Positions 16,626 through 24,966 of a stretch of 64,000 nucleotides of DNA are shown here, in pieces. The notes under the pieces were generated by a model. The model saw nothing but the letters and a program-made list of their open reading frames with translations. It was not told where the DNA came from and searched no databases. Within the stretch, counting starts at the first letter, position 1. Every line of letters starts with the position of its first letter. The position numbers were made by a program, and so were the translations under genes. This DNA is from Marinobacter sp. THAF197a (GTDB taxonomy: Bacteria > Pseudomonadota > Gammaproteobacteria > Pseudomonadales > Oleiphilaceae): positions 62,001 through 126,000 of the forward strand of contig NZ_CP045324.1 of assembly GCF_009363275.1 (NCBI RefSeq), given 5' to 3'.

Positions 16626-19100
16626 ATGCTCCCAATAGAACACATACTCCCAGAGCTAAAACAAACCCTGAACAAGAGCACCACAGCGTTGCTCCAGGCA
16701 CCCCCGGGCGCGGGTAAAACGACAAGGGTTCCGCTGGCTCTGTTGGATGCCCCTTGGCGGGATAACCGGAAGATCCTGATGTTGGAGCCCAGGCGGCTGG
16801 CGGCCAGGTCGGCGGCCCGGTATATGGCGAAGCAGTTGGGGGAAGCGCCGGGGCAGACGGTGGGGTATCGGACTCGCCTGGATACCAAGGTGTCAGGCAG
16901 CACCAGGATTGAGGTGGTGACCGAGGGCATTCTGACGCGCCTGATTCAGAACGACCCGATGCTGGAAGACTATGCCGCTGTGCTGTTTGATGAGTTTCAT
17001 GAGCGGTCGTTGCAAGCCGATCTGGGATTGGCCCTGGTGCGGGAAAGCCAGCAGGCCCTGCGGGAGGATCTGCGGTTGCTGGTGATGTCGGCCACCCTGG
17101 ATACTGCGCCTATTGCCCGGGTGCTGGGGGATGTGCCGGTGATCACCAGCGAGGGGCGGGCGTTTCCGGTGGAGGTGTTTTACCGCCCTTTGCCCCGTAA
17201 TGTCCGGATAGTGGACCAAGTGGTGGCTGTGATTCAGGAGGCCCTGCGGGATCAGACCGGTTCCCTGCTGGTGTTCCTGCCCGGAGCAGGGGAGATTCGG
17301 CGGGTGGCGCAGCAGCTGGCGGGGCAATTGCCGGGTAACGTGGTGCTGGCCCCCTTGTACGGCAACCTCAAAGCCGAAGAACAGGACCGGGCGATTTCGC
17401 CGGCGCCGGAGGGTACCCGCAAGATTGTGCTGGCCACGGCGATCGCCGAGACCAGTCTGACCATCGAAGGCGTGCGGGTGGTGATTGATGCCGGTCAGCA
17501 GCGCCGTGCGGTGTTTGATCCCAACAGCGGTATGACACGCCTTGTGACCGGGCGGGTATCAAAGGCGTCTGCCGAGCAGCGCAAGGGCCGGGCCGGTCGG
17601 GTTGAGCCGGGTGTGTGTTACCGGCTGTGGAGTGAGTCGGAGCAGTTCGGGTTGGCGGACTACACGCCGCCGGAAATCCAGGAAGCCGACCTGGCGCCGC
17701 TGGTGCTGGAATTGGCCCAGTGGGGGGCCCGTTCCCCGGAGCAGGTGGGTTGGATTGATGCCCCGCCGAAGGCGCACTGGCAGCAGGCGGTGGAGTTGTT
17801 GCAGTGGCTGGATCTGCTGGATGCCGAGGGAGCCATCACAGACCACGGCAAGGCGGCCCGGGAGCTGGGCCTCCACCCTCGCCTGGCCCATATGGTGATC
17901 AAAGGCCTTACCCTGGGGCTGGGCCAGCTGGCGGCCGAGCTGGCCGCGCTGTTGGAGGAGCGGGATTTGCTCGGGCCAGGCTCTGGCGCGGATCTGCATG
18001 AACGGATTCGGGTGCTGCGGGGCGAACGCGGTCATCGCGGCCTGGACACCGCACGGTTGCAGGCGGTTCGGCAGGCGGCAAAACGACTGTGCCGTGGCCA
18101 GCTGGCACAGGATTTACCCTCGGAAACCGACGTTGGGCGGGTGTTGGCCCAGGCCTATCCGGACCGTATTGCCCGCCGCCGCTCAGGGGCCATGCCCCGG
18201 TATCAGTTGAGTAACGGCAAGGGTGCGGTGTTGCGGGAGGACGATCCCCTGGCCAGGCAGGACTGGCTGGTGACGGCGGATCTGGATGGTAAGGCCCGGG
18301 AAGCGACGATTTATCTGGCGGCACCGGTCGATCTCACGGACCTTGAACAGGACCTGGCTAACCATATCGAAGAACGTGAGGAAGCCCTGTGGGACGACAA
18401 ACGCGGCACCGTCGTCGCTCGCCGGGTCCGTAAGCTCGGGGCACTGGTGCTGGCGGAGAAGCCGCTGAATCAGGTTGCCCCCGAACTGGTTCAGCAGGGC
18501 CTGCTGGACGCGGTGCGCCGTAAAGGTCTGGACAGCCTGCCCTGGAGTGATACGGCCCGCCAGTGGGTTGCCCGGGTGCGATTGCTGGCGGAGAAATTCC
18601 CCGGCGACTGGCCAGAGGTCAGCGACCAGTTCTTGCTGGACACTCTGGAGACCTGGTTAGCGCCGTTTATGGCTGGTATGAAGCGCTGGTCTGACCTGGC
18701 GGGCATCAACCTGGTTCAGGCCCTGCATGCCCTGCTGGACTACCCGCAACAGCAGCAACTGGACGAACTCGCGCCCAGATCTCTGATCATTCCCACCGGA
18801 CAGAACGTCACCCTGGATTACAGCGCCGACAACGGCCCGGTGCTGGCGGCCAAGTTGCAGGCGTTGTTTGGCTGGACGGAAACGCCGACAGTGGCTGGTG
18901 GTCGGGTACCGGTGGTGATTCATCTTTTGTCACCGGCCCAGCGGCCTTTAGCGGTCACTGCTGACCTGGCCAGTTTCTGGCAGAACGCCTATCCGGAGGT
19001 GCGCAAGGACATGCGTGGCCGCTATCCCAAACACCCCTGGCCGGATGACCCACTCACCGCCCAGGCTCAGCAGGGAACGAAAAAACGCCCCGCTCGCTGA
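16626..19100 (+). CDS. hrpB: ATP-dependent helicase HrpB (DEAH/RHA type)
   Basis: An 824-residue superfamily 2 helicase. Motif I is APPGAGKTT (near residue 25), motif II is DEFHER, motif III is SAT (VMSATLD), and the second RecA lobe has ATAIAETSLTIEGV and the arginine-finger motif QRKGRAGR. The C-terminal half has the HrpB-specific domain. Length and motifs match HrpB, an RNA helicase of unclear cellular role in E. coli and Pseudomonas. No clear ribosome site precedes the ATG. The final 47 bases overlap the 3' end of the opposite-strand eIF2B-like gene. Confidence 0.96.
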   Translation: MLPIEHILPELKQTLNKSTTALLQAPPGAGKTTRVPLALLDAPWRDNRKILMLEPRRLAARSAARYMAKQLGEAPGQTVGYRTRLDTKVSGSTRIEVVTEGILTRLIQNDPMLEDYAAVLFDEFHERSLQADLGLALVRESQQALREDLRLLVMSATLDTAPIARVLGDVPVITSEGRAFPVEVFYRPLPRNVRIVDQVVAVIQEALRDQTGSLLVFLPGAGEIRRVAQQLAGQLPGNVVLAPLYGNLKAEEQDRAISPAPEGTRKIVLATAIAETSLTIEGVRVVIDAGQQRRAVFDPNSGMTRLVTGRVSKASAEQRKGRAGRVEPGVCYRLWSESEQFGLADYTPPEIQEADLAPLVLELAQWGARSPEQVGWIDAPPKAHWQQAVELLQWLDLLDAEGAITDHGKAARELGLHPRLAHMVIKGLTLGLGQLAAELAALLEERDLLGPGSGADLHERIRVLRGERGHRGLDTARLQAVRQAAKRLCRGQLAQDLPSETDVGRVLAQAYPDRIARRRSGAMPRYQLSNGKGAVLREDDPLARQDWLVTADLDGKAREATIYLAAPVDLTDLEQDLANHIEEREEALWDDKRGTVVARRVRKLGALVLAEKPLNQVAPELVQQGLLDAVRRKGLDSLPWSDTARQWVARVRLLAEKFPGDWPEVSDQFLLDTLETWLAPFMAGMKRWSDLAGINLVQALHALLDYPQQQQLDELAPRSLIIPTGQNVTLDYSADNGPVLAAKLQALFGWTETPTVAGGRVPVVIHLLSPAQRPLAVTADLASFWQNAYPEVRKDMRGRYPKHPWPDDPLTAQAQQGTKKRPAR

Positions 19101-19905
19101 CCCGCCCGGTCACCAGGTTGTCAGGTACGGGTTCGAAGTAGATATTGCGAACGGTTATGCCACTCTCTCCGGGGCCTTGCAGTTCATCCGCGGGCATTTC
19201 TTCGAGATCGATGGTTTCGACGGTTGCCGGGCTGTCCCGGAAAGTGTCCGCCAATACCCAGAACGGCGTTCCCGCATGCCGTGCGGCCAGGGCTACAAGC
19301 AGCGTGCCACTCTTATTGATAAAGTGATGATCTGCCAGCCAGCAGTCGCAGCCGGTGAACACAAGGTCTGCTCTCGGCATAAACAGGCCGGCCTGGGCAT
19401 CGGTAATCAGGGTGACCGGAACCCCCTGGCGGGCCAGCGCTGAGGCCAGGCCGTGGCCCTCGAAACCGGGGCTGCTTTGGGTGCAGATCACCGAAAACTC
19501 CACACCATCCCGGGCCAGTTGGGTCAGACACTGCAGCACCACTGAGCTGGCGCTGTGGGTCAGGATGGTGTTGCCGTGTTGTACAAGCCCACGGGCGTGC
19601 GTGATCAATTGGCTGGTGGCTGACTCGAGTTCAATGATTAATGCCTGAACGGCCTCTTCGGCCGACTGAGGATTCCGAGCCAGTGTTCGTTGTAGGCGGG
19701 CGATACTGTTGCCAATCACCACCATGCTCGGCCGGGCCTTGGCCAGGGCAGCCAGCAACGGCTCCAGGCGTATTGCCGCCGGTTGTTGAGAGACGTAGCG
19801 GTGCAGCTGGCGTAGCGTCGTCAGTGCCAGTTGGCTGGCGCCCGAGTGGGTGTCCTGCTCAACTTCCCGTAACAGCGCCTGCGCTTGCGGATCAAGGACG
19901 GCCAT
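19054..19905 (-). CDS. eIF2B alpha/beta/delta-like protein (possible sugar-phosphate isomerase)
   Basis: A 283-residue protein with an N-terminal helical region and a C-terminal Rossmann-like domain of the eIF2B/MtnA/ribose-1,5-bisphosphate isomerase superfamily. The diagnostic segment is DLVFTGCDCWLADHHFINKS, holding the Asp and the NKSGT block that close the active site in the isomerases. Bacterial members are not translation factors; a sugar-phosphate isomerase role is plausible but unproven. ATG 19905 is chosen because AAAGG lies nine bases upstream; TTG and GTG codons just before it are alternatives. It converges on hrpB with a 47-base overlap, so neither gene has a terminator between them. 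Confidence 0.75.
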   Translation of the reverse strand: MAVLDPQAQALLREVEQDTHSGASQLALTTLRQLHRYVSQQPAAIRLEPLLAALAKARPSMVVIGNSIARLQRTLARNPQSAEEAVQALIIELESATSQLITHARGLVQHGNTILTHSASSVVLQCLTQLARDGVEFSVICTQSSPGFEGHGLASALARQGVPVTLITDAQAGLFMPRADLVFTGCDCWLADHHFINKSGTLLVALAARHAGTPFWVLADTFRDSPATVETIDLEEMPADELQGPGESGITVRNIYFEPVPDNLVTGRVSERGVFSFPAEPGR

Positions 19906-19977
19906 CGCCACCAACCTTTATTCACCGAGTGAGTAGCCTTCAGGTTAGCAGCGATGGAGAACCGGAACAGCAATCTG

Positions 19978-20349
19978 TTATTTGATCACTTCCCGACTGA
20001 CTTCAAGGTACTTCTGCCCGTGCTTTTTAACAGCGTTGCCATCGGCGTGCTCGGAGGCAACGTGAACTTCTTCCAGCACATCCGCCAGTTCGCGCAGTTC
20101 TTCACTGATCTTGCCCAGGGCGTTTTCCAGGGTATAGGTCAGTTCGTGGACTTCGTTCATGGCCTCGGGGGTCATGTCTCCGGCCAATACCTTTTCCAAC
20201 TTGTTGTTGTATTCCGAGAAGTTGCTAACCGCCTGTTCCAGGGTGTCAGAGGGCTTGCCCTTGAAGTGTTCGACGTCACTGGCGTGGGCGTTGGCGCTGA
20301 ATGCGAAGGCGGCGCAGGTGAGAGTGGCAAACATCAGTTTCTTGGTCAT
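19978..20349 (-). CDS. DUF6746 family periplasmic protein
   Basis: A 123-residue protein with a clear signal peptide (MTKKLMFATLTCAAFAFSANAHA) followed by a helical, acidic domain with heptad-like spacing (LEQAVSNFSEYNNKLEKVL, LRELADVLEEVHVASEHAD). It appears to be a small four-helix-bundle type protein resembling the DUF6746 family; no heme motif is present. GGAG precedes the ATG. A candidate Fur box lies 23 bases upstream of the start codon, so iron control is possible. Function unknown. Confidence 0.75.
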   Translation of the reverse strand: MTKKLMFATLTCAAFAFSANAHASDVEHFKGKPSDTLEQAVSNFSEYNNKLEKVLAGDMTPEAMNEVHELTYTLENALGKISEELRELADVLEEVHVASEHADGNAVKKHGQKYLEVSREVIK

Positions 20350-20371
20350 AGGTAGCTCCTTTCGAGTGAAT

Positions 20372-20390
20372 GAAAAGTATTATCATTTAT
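20372..20390 (-). promoter_or_regulatory. Candidate Fur box upstream of the DUF6746 gene
   Basis: Read on the minus strand the 19-mer is ATAAATGATAATACTTTTC. It agrees with the Fur consensus GATAATGATAATCATTATC at 13 of 19 positions, including nine consecutive central bases AATGATAAT. It overlaps the region expected for the DUF6746 promoter. The call is based on pattern match alone. Confidence 0.4.
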
Positions 20391-20436
20391 ATTCTCTCTG
20401 TCCATGACGCCGGTCAATTATTTTTCCTGAGGTAGC

Positions 20437-20464
20437 TTGTCCGGAACCGGATTCTGTATAAAAT
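20437..20464 (+). promoter_or_regulatory. Possible sigma-70 promoter for the ATP-grasp gene
   Basis: TTGTCC (20437-20442), a 16-base spacer and TAAAAT (20459-20464) lie 33 bases before the predicted ATG at 20497. The match is moderate and the site is divergent from the DUF6746 promoter region. Confidence 0.4.
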
Positions 20465-20496
20465 GCGCGCAACCTATCTGGAGTGCCGCTGACACC

Positions 20497-21315
20497 ATGC
20501 ACCTGGTTTCCTTTGATATCTTCCGTACCCTTGGCTTTCCTGACACCACAGTACTCAAGCCGGAGCAGTTTCTTAGACACAAGGACCTGCTGCGAGATGC
20601 CGACTGGGTGCTGTTCCCGGAATACTGGCAGTTGAATGCCCTGGTCCACGGTCTCAAGTGCCGCGTGTTTCCAAGCGAGGCCAGCTATCGCATTGGTCAC
20701 GACAAGGTGGAGATGACCCGTGCGTTCCAGACCGTAGCACCGGAACACACCCCGTGGACGCTGATCGAAGCCAACGGCCCCCAGGAGCGGGATCTGATTT
20801 GGGACACCATGGCCCTGCCCTTTGTGGCAAAACTGCCCAAGGCCAGTATGGGTGAAGGGGTGTGGCTGATCGAAAATCGTGACGACTGGCGCCGGTACTG
20901 CGAACGTACCCACGTGCTTTATGCCCAGGAATACCTGCCGATCGACCGTGATGTGCGGGTTGTGGTGGTGGGTGACCGGGTGCTGACGGCCTATTGGCGA
21001 ACCCAGGCGGAACAGGGCTTCTACAACAACGTGGCCCGGGGTGGGAAAATTGATACCAGCCCGGTACCGGAGGTGGTCACCGGGCTGGCTTTGCGGCTGG
21101 CCAGGGAGCTGGGTGTGGACCACGCCGGTTTCGATATAGCGCTGGTCGATGGCTACCCGTATGTGCTTGAGTTTAATCGGCTGTTCGGTAACCAGGGGCT
21201 GGGTCAGGGCAGTGATTTGAAAGAGGCCATTCTGGATTACCTGAACAGGCAGAGCTGCCCCCAGGATCCGGACGGGCCGACAGAGCCGACGCCGCTTTGG
21301 CCGGTGGCGGTGTGA
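20497..21315 (+). CDS. ATP-grasp domain protein (RimK-like)
   Basis: A 272-residue soluble protein with a RimK-type ATP-grasp fold. Visible are the glycine/lysine nucleotide loop FVAKLPKASMGEGVWLI (near residues 107-125), YAQEYLPIDRDVRVVVVGDR with acidic metal ligands, and the C-terminal DIALVDGYPYVLEFNRLFG, whose Glu and Asn are the Mg2+-binding pair. Such enzymes ligate an amino acid or another amine to a carboxylate; the substrate is unknown. The Met at 20497 is used because the protein begins with a hydrophobic strand there; upstream in-frame codons look like leader. It stands just upstream of speC, separated by a terminator, so they are probably not cotranscribed. Confidence 0.78.
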   Translation: MHLVSFDIFRTLGFPDTTVLKPEQFLRHKDLLRDADWVLFPEYWQLNALVHGLKCRVFPSEASYRIGHDKVEMTRAFQTVAPEHTPWTLIEANGPQERDLIWDTMALPFVAKLPKASMGEGVWLIENRDDWRRYCERTHVLYAQEYLPIDRDVRVVVVGDRVLTAYWRTQAEQGFYNNVARGGKIDTSPVPEVVTGLALRLARELGVDHAGFDIALVDGYPYVLEFNRLFGNQGLGQGSDLKEAILDYLNRQSCPQDPDGPTEPTPLWPVAV

Positions 21316-21418
21316 TACAGAATGCTGTGCCAGAGGTCCGGCTTCCGTTGCCGGATTTATGGGTATATATGCGCATTTGCGGTGGTCAGAAAAAAGCCTG
21401 ATGATCGCGACTATTCAC

Positions 21419-21452
21419 GGGTAACACGGCGAGGCTGTGCTACCCTTTTTTT
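21419..21452 (+). terminator. Rho-independent terminator between the ATP-grasp gene and speC
   Basis: GGGTAACAC and GTGCTACCC form a stem with one A-C mismatch, followed directly by seven T residues (21446-21452). It closes the upstream transcript about 100 bases after the ATP-grasp stop codon. Because it lies 34 bases before the speC start, it could also act as an attenuator of speC. Confidence 0.65.
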
Positions 21453-21486
21453 ATGCCCGTTTACCCTGTGGAGGGACACACCACCC

Positions 21487-22662
21487 ATGAATCTGAACCC
21501 CAACGCTGACATCGCCGATTATTACAGCGCCGAGACCTTCAAGCGGATCAAGGACTTTGCCGACGGCAAGGAAACCCCGTTTGTGGTCATCGATACCCAG
21601 ACCATTGACCGTCAGTACGAGGAGCTGGTGGAAGGGTTCCCGTACGCCAAGGTTTACTATGCGGTTAAAGCCAACCCGGCGCCGCAGATTCTGACCATGC
21701 TGCGGGACAAGGGTGCCTGTTTCGATATCGCATCGGTGTATGAGCTGGACAAGGTGATGGGCCTGGGTGTGACCGGTGATCGCATCAGCTACGGCAACAC
21801 CATCAAGAAGGCGAAGGACATTCGCACCTTCTATGAGAAGGGCGTGCGGTTGTTTGCCACCGACTCCGAGGCTGATCTGCGCAACATCGCGAAAGCGGCG
21901 CCGGGCTCGAAGGTGTATGTGCGCATCCTGACCGAAGGCACCCTGACCGCAGACTGGCCGCTGTCTCGCAAGTTTGGTTGCCAGACGGATATGGCCATGG
22001 ACCTGCTGATTCTGGCCCGCGATCTGGGCCTGGTGCCTTACGGCGTGTCGTTCCACGTGGGTTCCCAGCAGCGGGAAATCGGCGCCTGGGACGCGGCCCT
22101 GAATAAGGTGAAGGTGATTTTCGAGCGTCTGAAGGAAGAAGACGGCATTGAGCTGAAAATGATCAACATGGGCGGTGGTTTTCCGGCCAACTACATTACC
22201 CGCACCAATGAGTTGGCGGTGTATGCGGAGGAAATTGCCCGTTTCCTGCGGGAAGATTTTGGTGACGATCTGCCGGAGATCATTATTGAGCCGGGCCGTT
22301 CGCTGATTTCCAACGCCGGTGTGCTGGTGAGTGAGGTGGTGCTGATTTCCCGGAAGTCCCGTACCGCGTTGCACCGATGGGTGTTTACCGATGTGGGTAA
22401 GTTCTCGGGGCTGATTGAGACGCTGGATGAGTCGATCAAGTTTCCGATCTGGACCGAGAAGACCGGTGAAGGCGAGGACTGTGTGATTGCGGGGCCGACT
22501 TGTGACAGTGCCGATATCATGTATGAGCACCACAAGTACCCGTTGCCGCTGAATCTGGCGATTGGTGACCGGATGTATTGGTTGTCGACCGGGGCCTATA
22601 CCACCACCTACAGTGCGGTGGAGTTTAATGGCTTTCCTCCGTTGAAGGACTACTACATCTGA
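21487..22662 (+). CDS. speC: Ornithine decarboxylase, type III PLP-dependent (SpeC)
   Basis: Decarboxylates ornithine to putrescine, the entry to polyamine synthesis. The 391-residue chain has the alanine-racemase-like barrel: PLP lysine in YYAVKANPAP (Lys61), HVGSQQ, the glycine loop MGGGFPANY, EPGRSLISNAG, and the catalytic Cys in GPTCDSAD (Cys339). The CDSAD form is that of bacterial lysine/ornithine decarboxylases; Pseudomonas SpeC has about the same length. Lysine could also be a substrate. ATG 21487 has GGAGGG upstream at about 12 bases; the long upstream extension is noncoding and includes the terminator. A hairpin repeat (copy C) follows the stop by 20 bases. Confidence 0.92.
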   Translation: MNLNPNADIADYYSAETFKRIKDFADGKETPFVVIDTQTIDRQYEELVEGFPYAKVYYAVKANPAPQILTMLRDKGACFDIASVYELDKVMGLGVTGDRISYGNTIKKAKDIRTFYEKGVRLFATDSEADLRNIAKAAPGSKVYVRILTEGTLTADWPLSRKFGCQTDMAMDLLILARDLGLVPYGVSFHVGSQQREIGAWDAALNKVKVIFERLKEEDGIELKMINMGGGFPANYITRTNELAVYAEEIARFLREDFGDDLPEIIIEPGRSLISNAGVLVSEVVLISRKSRTALHRWVFTDVGKFSGLIETLDESIKFPIWTEKTGEGEDCVIAGPTCDSADIMYEHHKYPLPLNLAIGDRMYWLSTGAYTTTYSAVEFNGFPPLKDYYI

Positions 22663-22681
22663 GTTTGGGAGTCTGGCCGCA

Positions 22682-22763
22682 GGGTGGGAGATAATTTTCC
22701 TCTGGGAAAAATAACTCGCTGCGCTCAGACATCTTTTTCCCGGCGGAAAATTATCTCCCACCC
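22682..22763. repeat. Long hairpin repeat, copy C
   Basis: Outer arms of 19 bases pair perfectly (22682-22700 with 22745-22763). An inner stem of eight bases (22704-22711 with 22734-22741) leads to a loop that contains ACTCGCTGCGCTCAGACA, identical to copy A. The arms, rich in GGTGGGAGATAATTTT, are unrelated in sequence to those of copies A and B. It lies downstream of speC and before the terminator at 22806. Confidence 0.85.
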
Positions 22764-22805
22764 CACGGCCTGCTGGCTTGGGGTGGCGCTTCTGAAAAAC
22801 TTTCC

Positions 22806-22829
22806 GGGTCGCTTTGGCGGCCCTTTTTT
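22806..22829 (+). terminator. Rho-independent terminator (bidirectional) between speC and the recombinase-family gene
   Basis: GGGTCGC pairs with GCGGCCC (one G-T wobble) across a TTTG loop and is followed by six T residues on the plus strand. On the minus strand the same stem is followed by CCGGAAAG and a T-run, so it can also serve the leftward gene, whose stop codon overlaps it. Confidence 0.6.
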
Positions 22830-24900
22830 ATTTCTGCAGGGCTTTTTGGCGCTGTTCTTTGTTTTCGGCCTTGGTTTGCGGGCTGTCGGGTTGGGCCGCT
22901 TTGAGGTCGTCTGGTTCCGGTAGCGGATCTCTTGGCGGGTAAATCAGCGCCATGGGGTTTTCAGCGACCACCTGGAACCATGCTTTGATCAGTTTCGGGA
23001 AGCTGGATATCCGGGTGTTTCTGGCTCTCAGGGCAACGTTCAGGGCCAGGGTGAAGCTGACGATGAGGTTGACGCCGCCGATCAGCAGGGCGAACAGGGT
23101 GAACAGGGCGAAGTCGCTGGCGCCGGGGATGAACACGGACATGGCGTAGCCGACGTCGGCGGAGGAGAAGGCGACGTGGCGGATGTCGATGGGCAGGGCC
23201 AGCAGGTAGCCGATGTAGCCGGTGACGCCGAGCAGTACGCCGAACACGAAGTTGCTCATCAGGGCACCGTAGTGTTCAGCCACGTAGGCGCCGAAGCGGG
23301 CGCGGGTTTCCGGGGGCATCAGTGGGCGCAGCAGGGGGTGTTGTTCCAGGCGTTCGGCCAGGTTCAGGTAGGCGGCGCGGTTGTCGAAGTAGCCGGCCAC
23401 CAGGCCTGAGAAGAACAGCCAGACACCGGCGATGGCGGCGTACATCAATGCCAGGCTTTGCCAGGGGTGAATGCCGGTGAGCATGTAGTCGTAGCGTTCG
23501 GTACTGATCAGCGGAACGCCTTGTACATGGCTGTATAACGAGCCAACCGCGAAAGCCACAGACAGGGCGACGGCGACGTTGCCCATGATGGCGACGAACT
23601 GGGTGCGGCCAACCCGGACCAGTAGTTCCGCCAGTTTCCGGGCGTTGGCCCGGCCCTGTTCGCCCTGCTCGACTTTTTCGGCGATGCTGGCGGCGGTCAT
23701 GGCAGGCTGTTTGGTGGCCACGGTGCAGTGCAGCATGTGGATGATCATGAAGCCGATGCCGTAATTCAGGCTGACCCAGAGGGTTTCCCAGCCCCGGGTC
23801 AGGTCCAGCTGCAGTATCTGGATCTTGATCAGTGCCATGAAGGCGATGATAAACCCGCCCCCGGCACCGGAGGCCAGCATGGCCAGGTATTCTTTACGGC
23901 TGCCGGCGATGTAGTGTTCGCCGTGGTCGCTGGCGTTCTCGGTGACGCTGCGGGACATCAGTCGGAGATTGGCGCGCCAGAGGGCTCTGACGCCGTGGCG
24001 TTCAGCGCTGGCCTGGACCAGGGTCTTGAACAGTTCCACGGATCGGTTAAGTCGCTTCACCGGGTCTGCCGGGTCCAGAATATCCAGCAGGTGTTCAATC
24101 CGGTCCAGGGTCTGGTGCAGCCGCTCCAGCAGGTGGGTTAGCGCCATGGTGGAGCCGGCGGTGACAGACTTGCGCTGCAGCCGGTCAATTTCTTCGCGGC
24201 ACTGTTCAATCAGTACCCGCGCGTGGGCATCGTCCAGCTCAACGGATTCCTTTTCCTGCAGGGCATGCCCCCAGGACTGCACCAGCGCGGCAATTTCCCG
24301 CTGAAGGGCCACGAAGGCGGATTCCCGGTCGATGATCTTCGGGTTCAATCTCAGTATGTTGGGTTCGAGTTCCTCGGCGGCAACCCAGATGGACATCATC
24401 TCCAGGGCGTTGAGCATCTGGCTGTATATGCGGTTCCGGGTGCGTTCCAGAGCCGAGGGCGAAAAGTGCCACAGGGTGGTCAACAGGCGGATCAGAGCCT
24501 CATCGGGGATCCGGTGAATCCATTCGGCGTCGTCTTTGCGGTGGAACACGACAAACAGCACGTTCTTGACGTTGTTGCGGTCTTTTGGGGCCGGGTTGAT
24601 CCGCTCGTACAGGCGCTCGCCAATCTCTTTCAGGAAGCCCCGGCGGGAATAGAGCCCCAGGCCAGACAACAACTGGAAAAACTGGGCCTGGTCGAGCCAT
24701 TCCTGCAGCCGGCCAGACACTGCCAGATGTACGTCCAGGTTCTCGGTCAGGGCACCTTCCAGTTGCTTCATGCGGTCAACGGCGTTGTGCACGGTTTCGC
24801 CCCGTTGCGGGCGAATCCAGTCCACCACCAGGCTGAGTGTTTTCAGAGCACTGGTGTCTTCATCCGCGAGCTGGTTAATCAGGGTGGCCAGTTTCAACAC
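22828..24900 (-). CDS. Large membrane protein of the 'site-specific recombinase' (Gcr) family
   Basis: A 690-residue protein matching the family named after gonococcal Gcr (PF10136). The name is historical; the sequence shows a helical N-terminal domain (about residues 1-330) and then several hydrophobic helices (about 340-660), for example EYLAMLASGAGGGFIIAFMA and FVFGVLLGVTGYIGYLLALP. No tyrosine or serine recombinase motif is visible, so recombination activity is doubtful and an inner-membrane role is more likely. It is transcribed leftward and ends in the terminator at 22806. The ATG at 24900 is the first in frame. Confidence 0.8.
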   Translation of the reverse strand: MLKLATLINQLADEDTSALKTLSLVVDWIRPQRGETVHNAVDRMKQLEGALTENLDVHLAVSGRLQEWLDQAQFFQLLSGLGLYSRRGFLKEIGERLYERINPAPKDRNNVKNVLFVVFHRKDDAEWIHRIPDEALIRLLTTLWHFSPSALERTRNRIYSQMLNALEMMSIWVAAEELEPNILRLNPKIIDRESAFVALQREIAALVQSWGHALQEKESVELDDAHARVLIEQCREEIDRLQRKSVTAGSTMALTHLLERLHQTLDRIEHLLDILDPADPVKRLNRSVELFKTLVQASAERHGVRALWRANLRLMSRSVTENASDHGEHYIAGSRKEYLAMLASGAGGGFIIAFMALIKIQILQLDLTRGWETLWVSLNYGIGFMIIHMLHCTVATKQPAMTAASIAEKVEQGEQGRANARKLAELLVRVGRTQFVAIMGNVAVALSVAFAVGSLYSHVQGVPLISTERYDYMLTGIHPWQSLALMYAAIAGVWLFFSGLVAGYFDNRAAYLNLAERLEQHPLLRPLMPPETRARFGAYVAEHYGALMSNFVFGVLLGVTGYIGYLLALPIDIRHVAFSSADVGYAMSVFIPGASDFALFTLFALLIGGVNLIVSFTLALNVALRARNTRISSFPKLIKAWFQVVAENPMALIYPPRDPLPEPDDLKAAQPDSPQTKAENKEQRQKALQK

Positions 24901-24966
24901 AGAGTCCTTGCTTGAGCATGGGGGTTAACGGCTTCCATACGATGTTTATTGGCTGACAGATGATAC

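Noticed and set aside
19054..19905. A translation initiation factor
   Set aside because: Bacteria have no eIF2B; members in bacteria with the GxDxx...NKxGT pattern are more probably sugar-phosphate isomerases or of unknown role.
22828..24900. DNA recombinase and therefore a mobile element
   Set aside because: Although the family is called site-specific recombinase, the protein has several membrane helices and no visible recombinase catalytic pattern; no attachment repeats or transposase genes are nearby.
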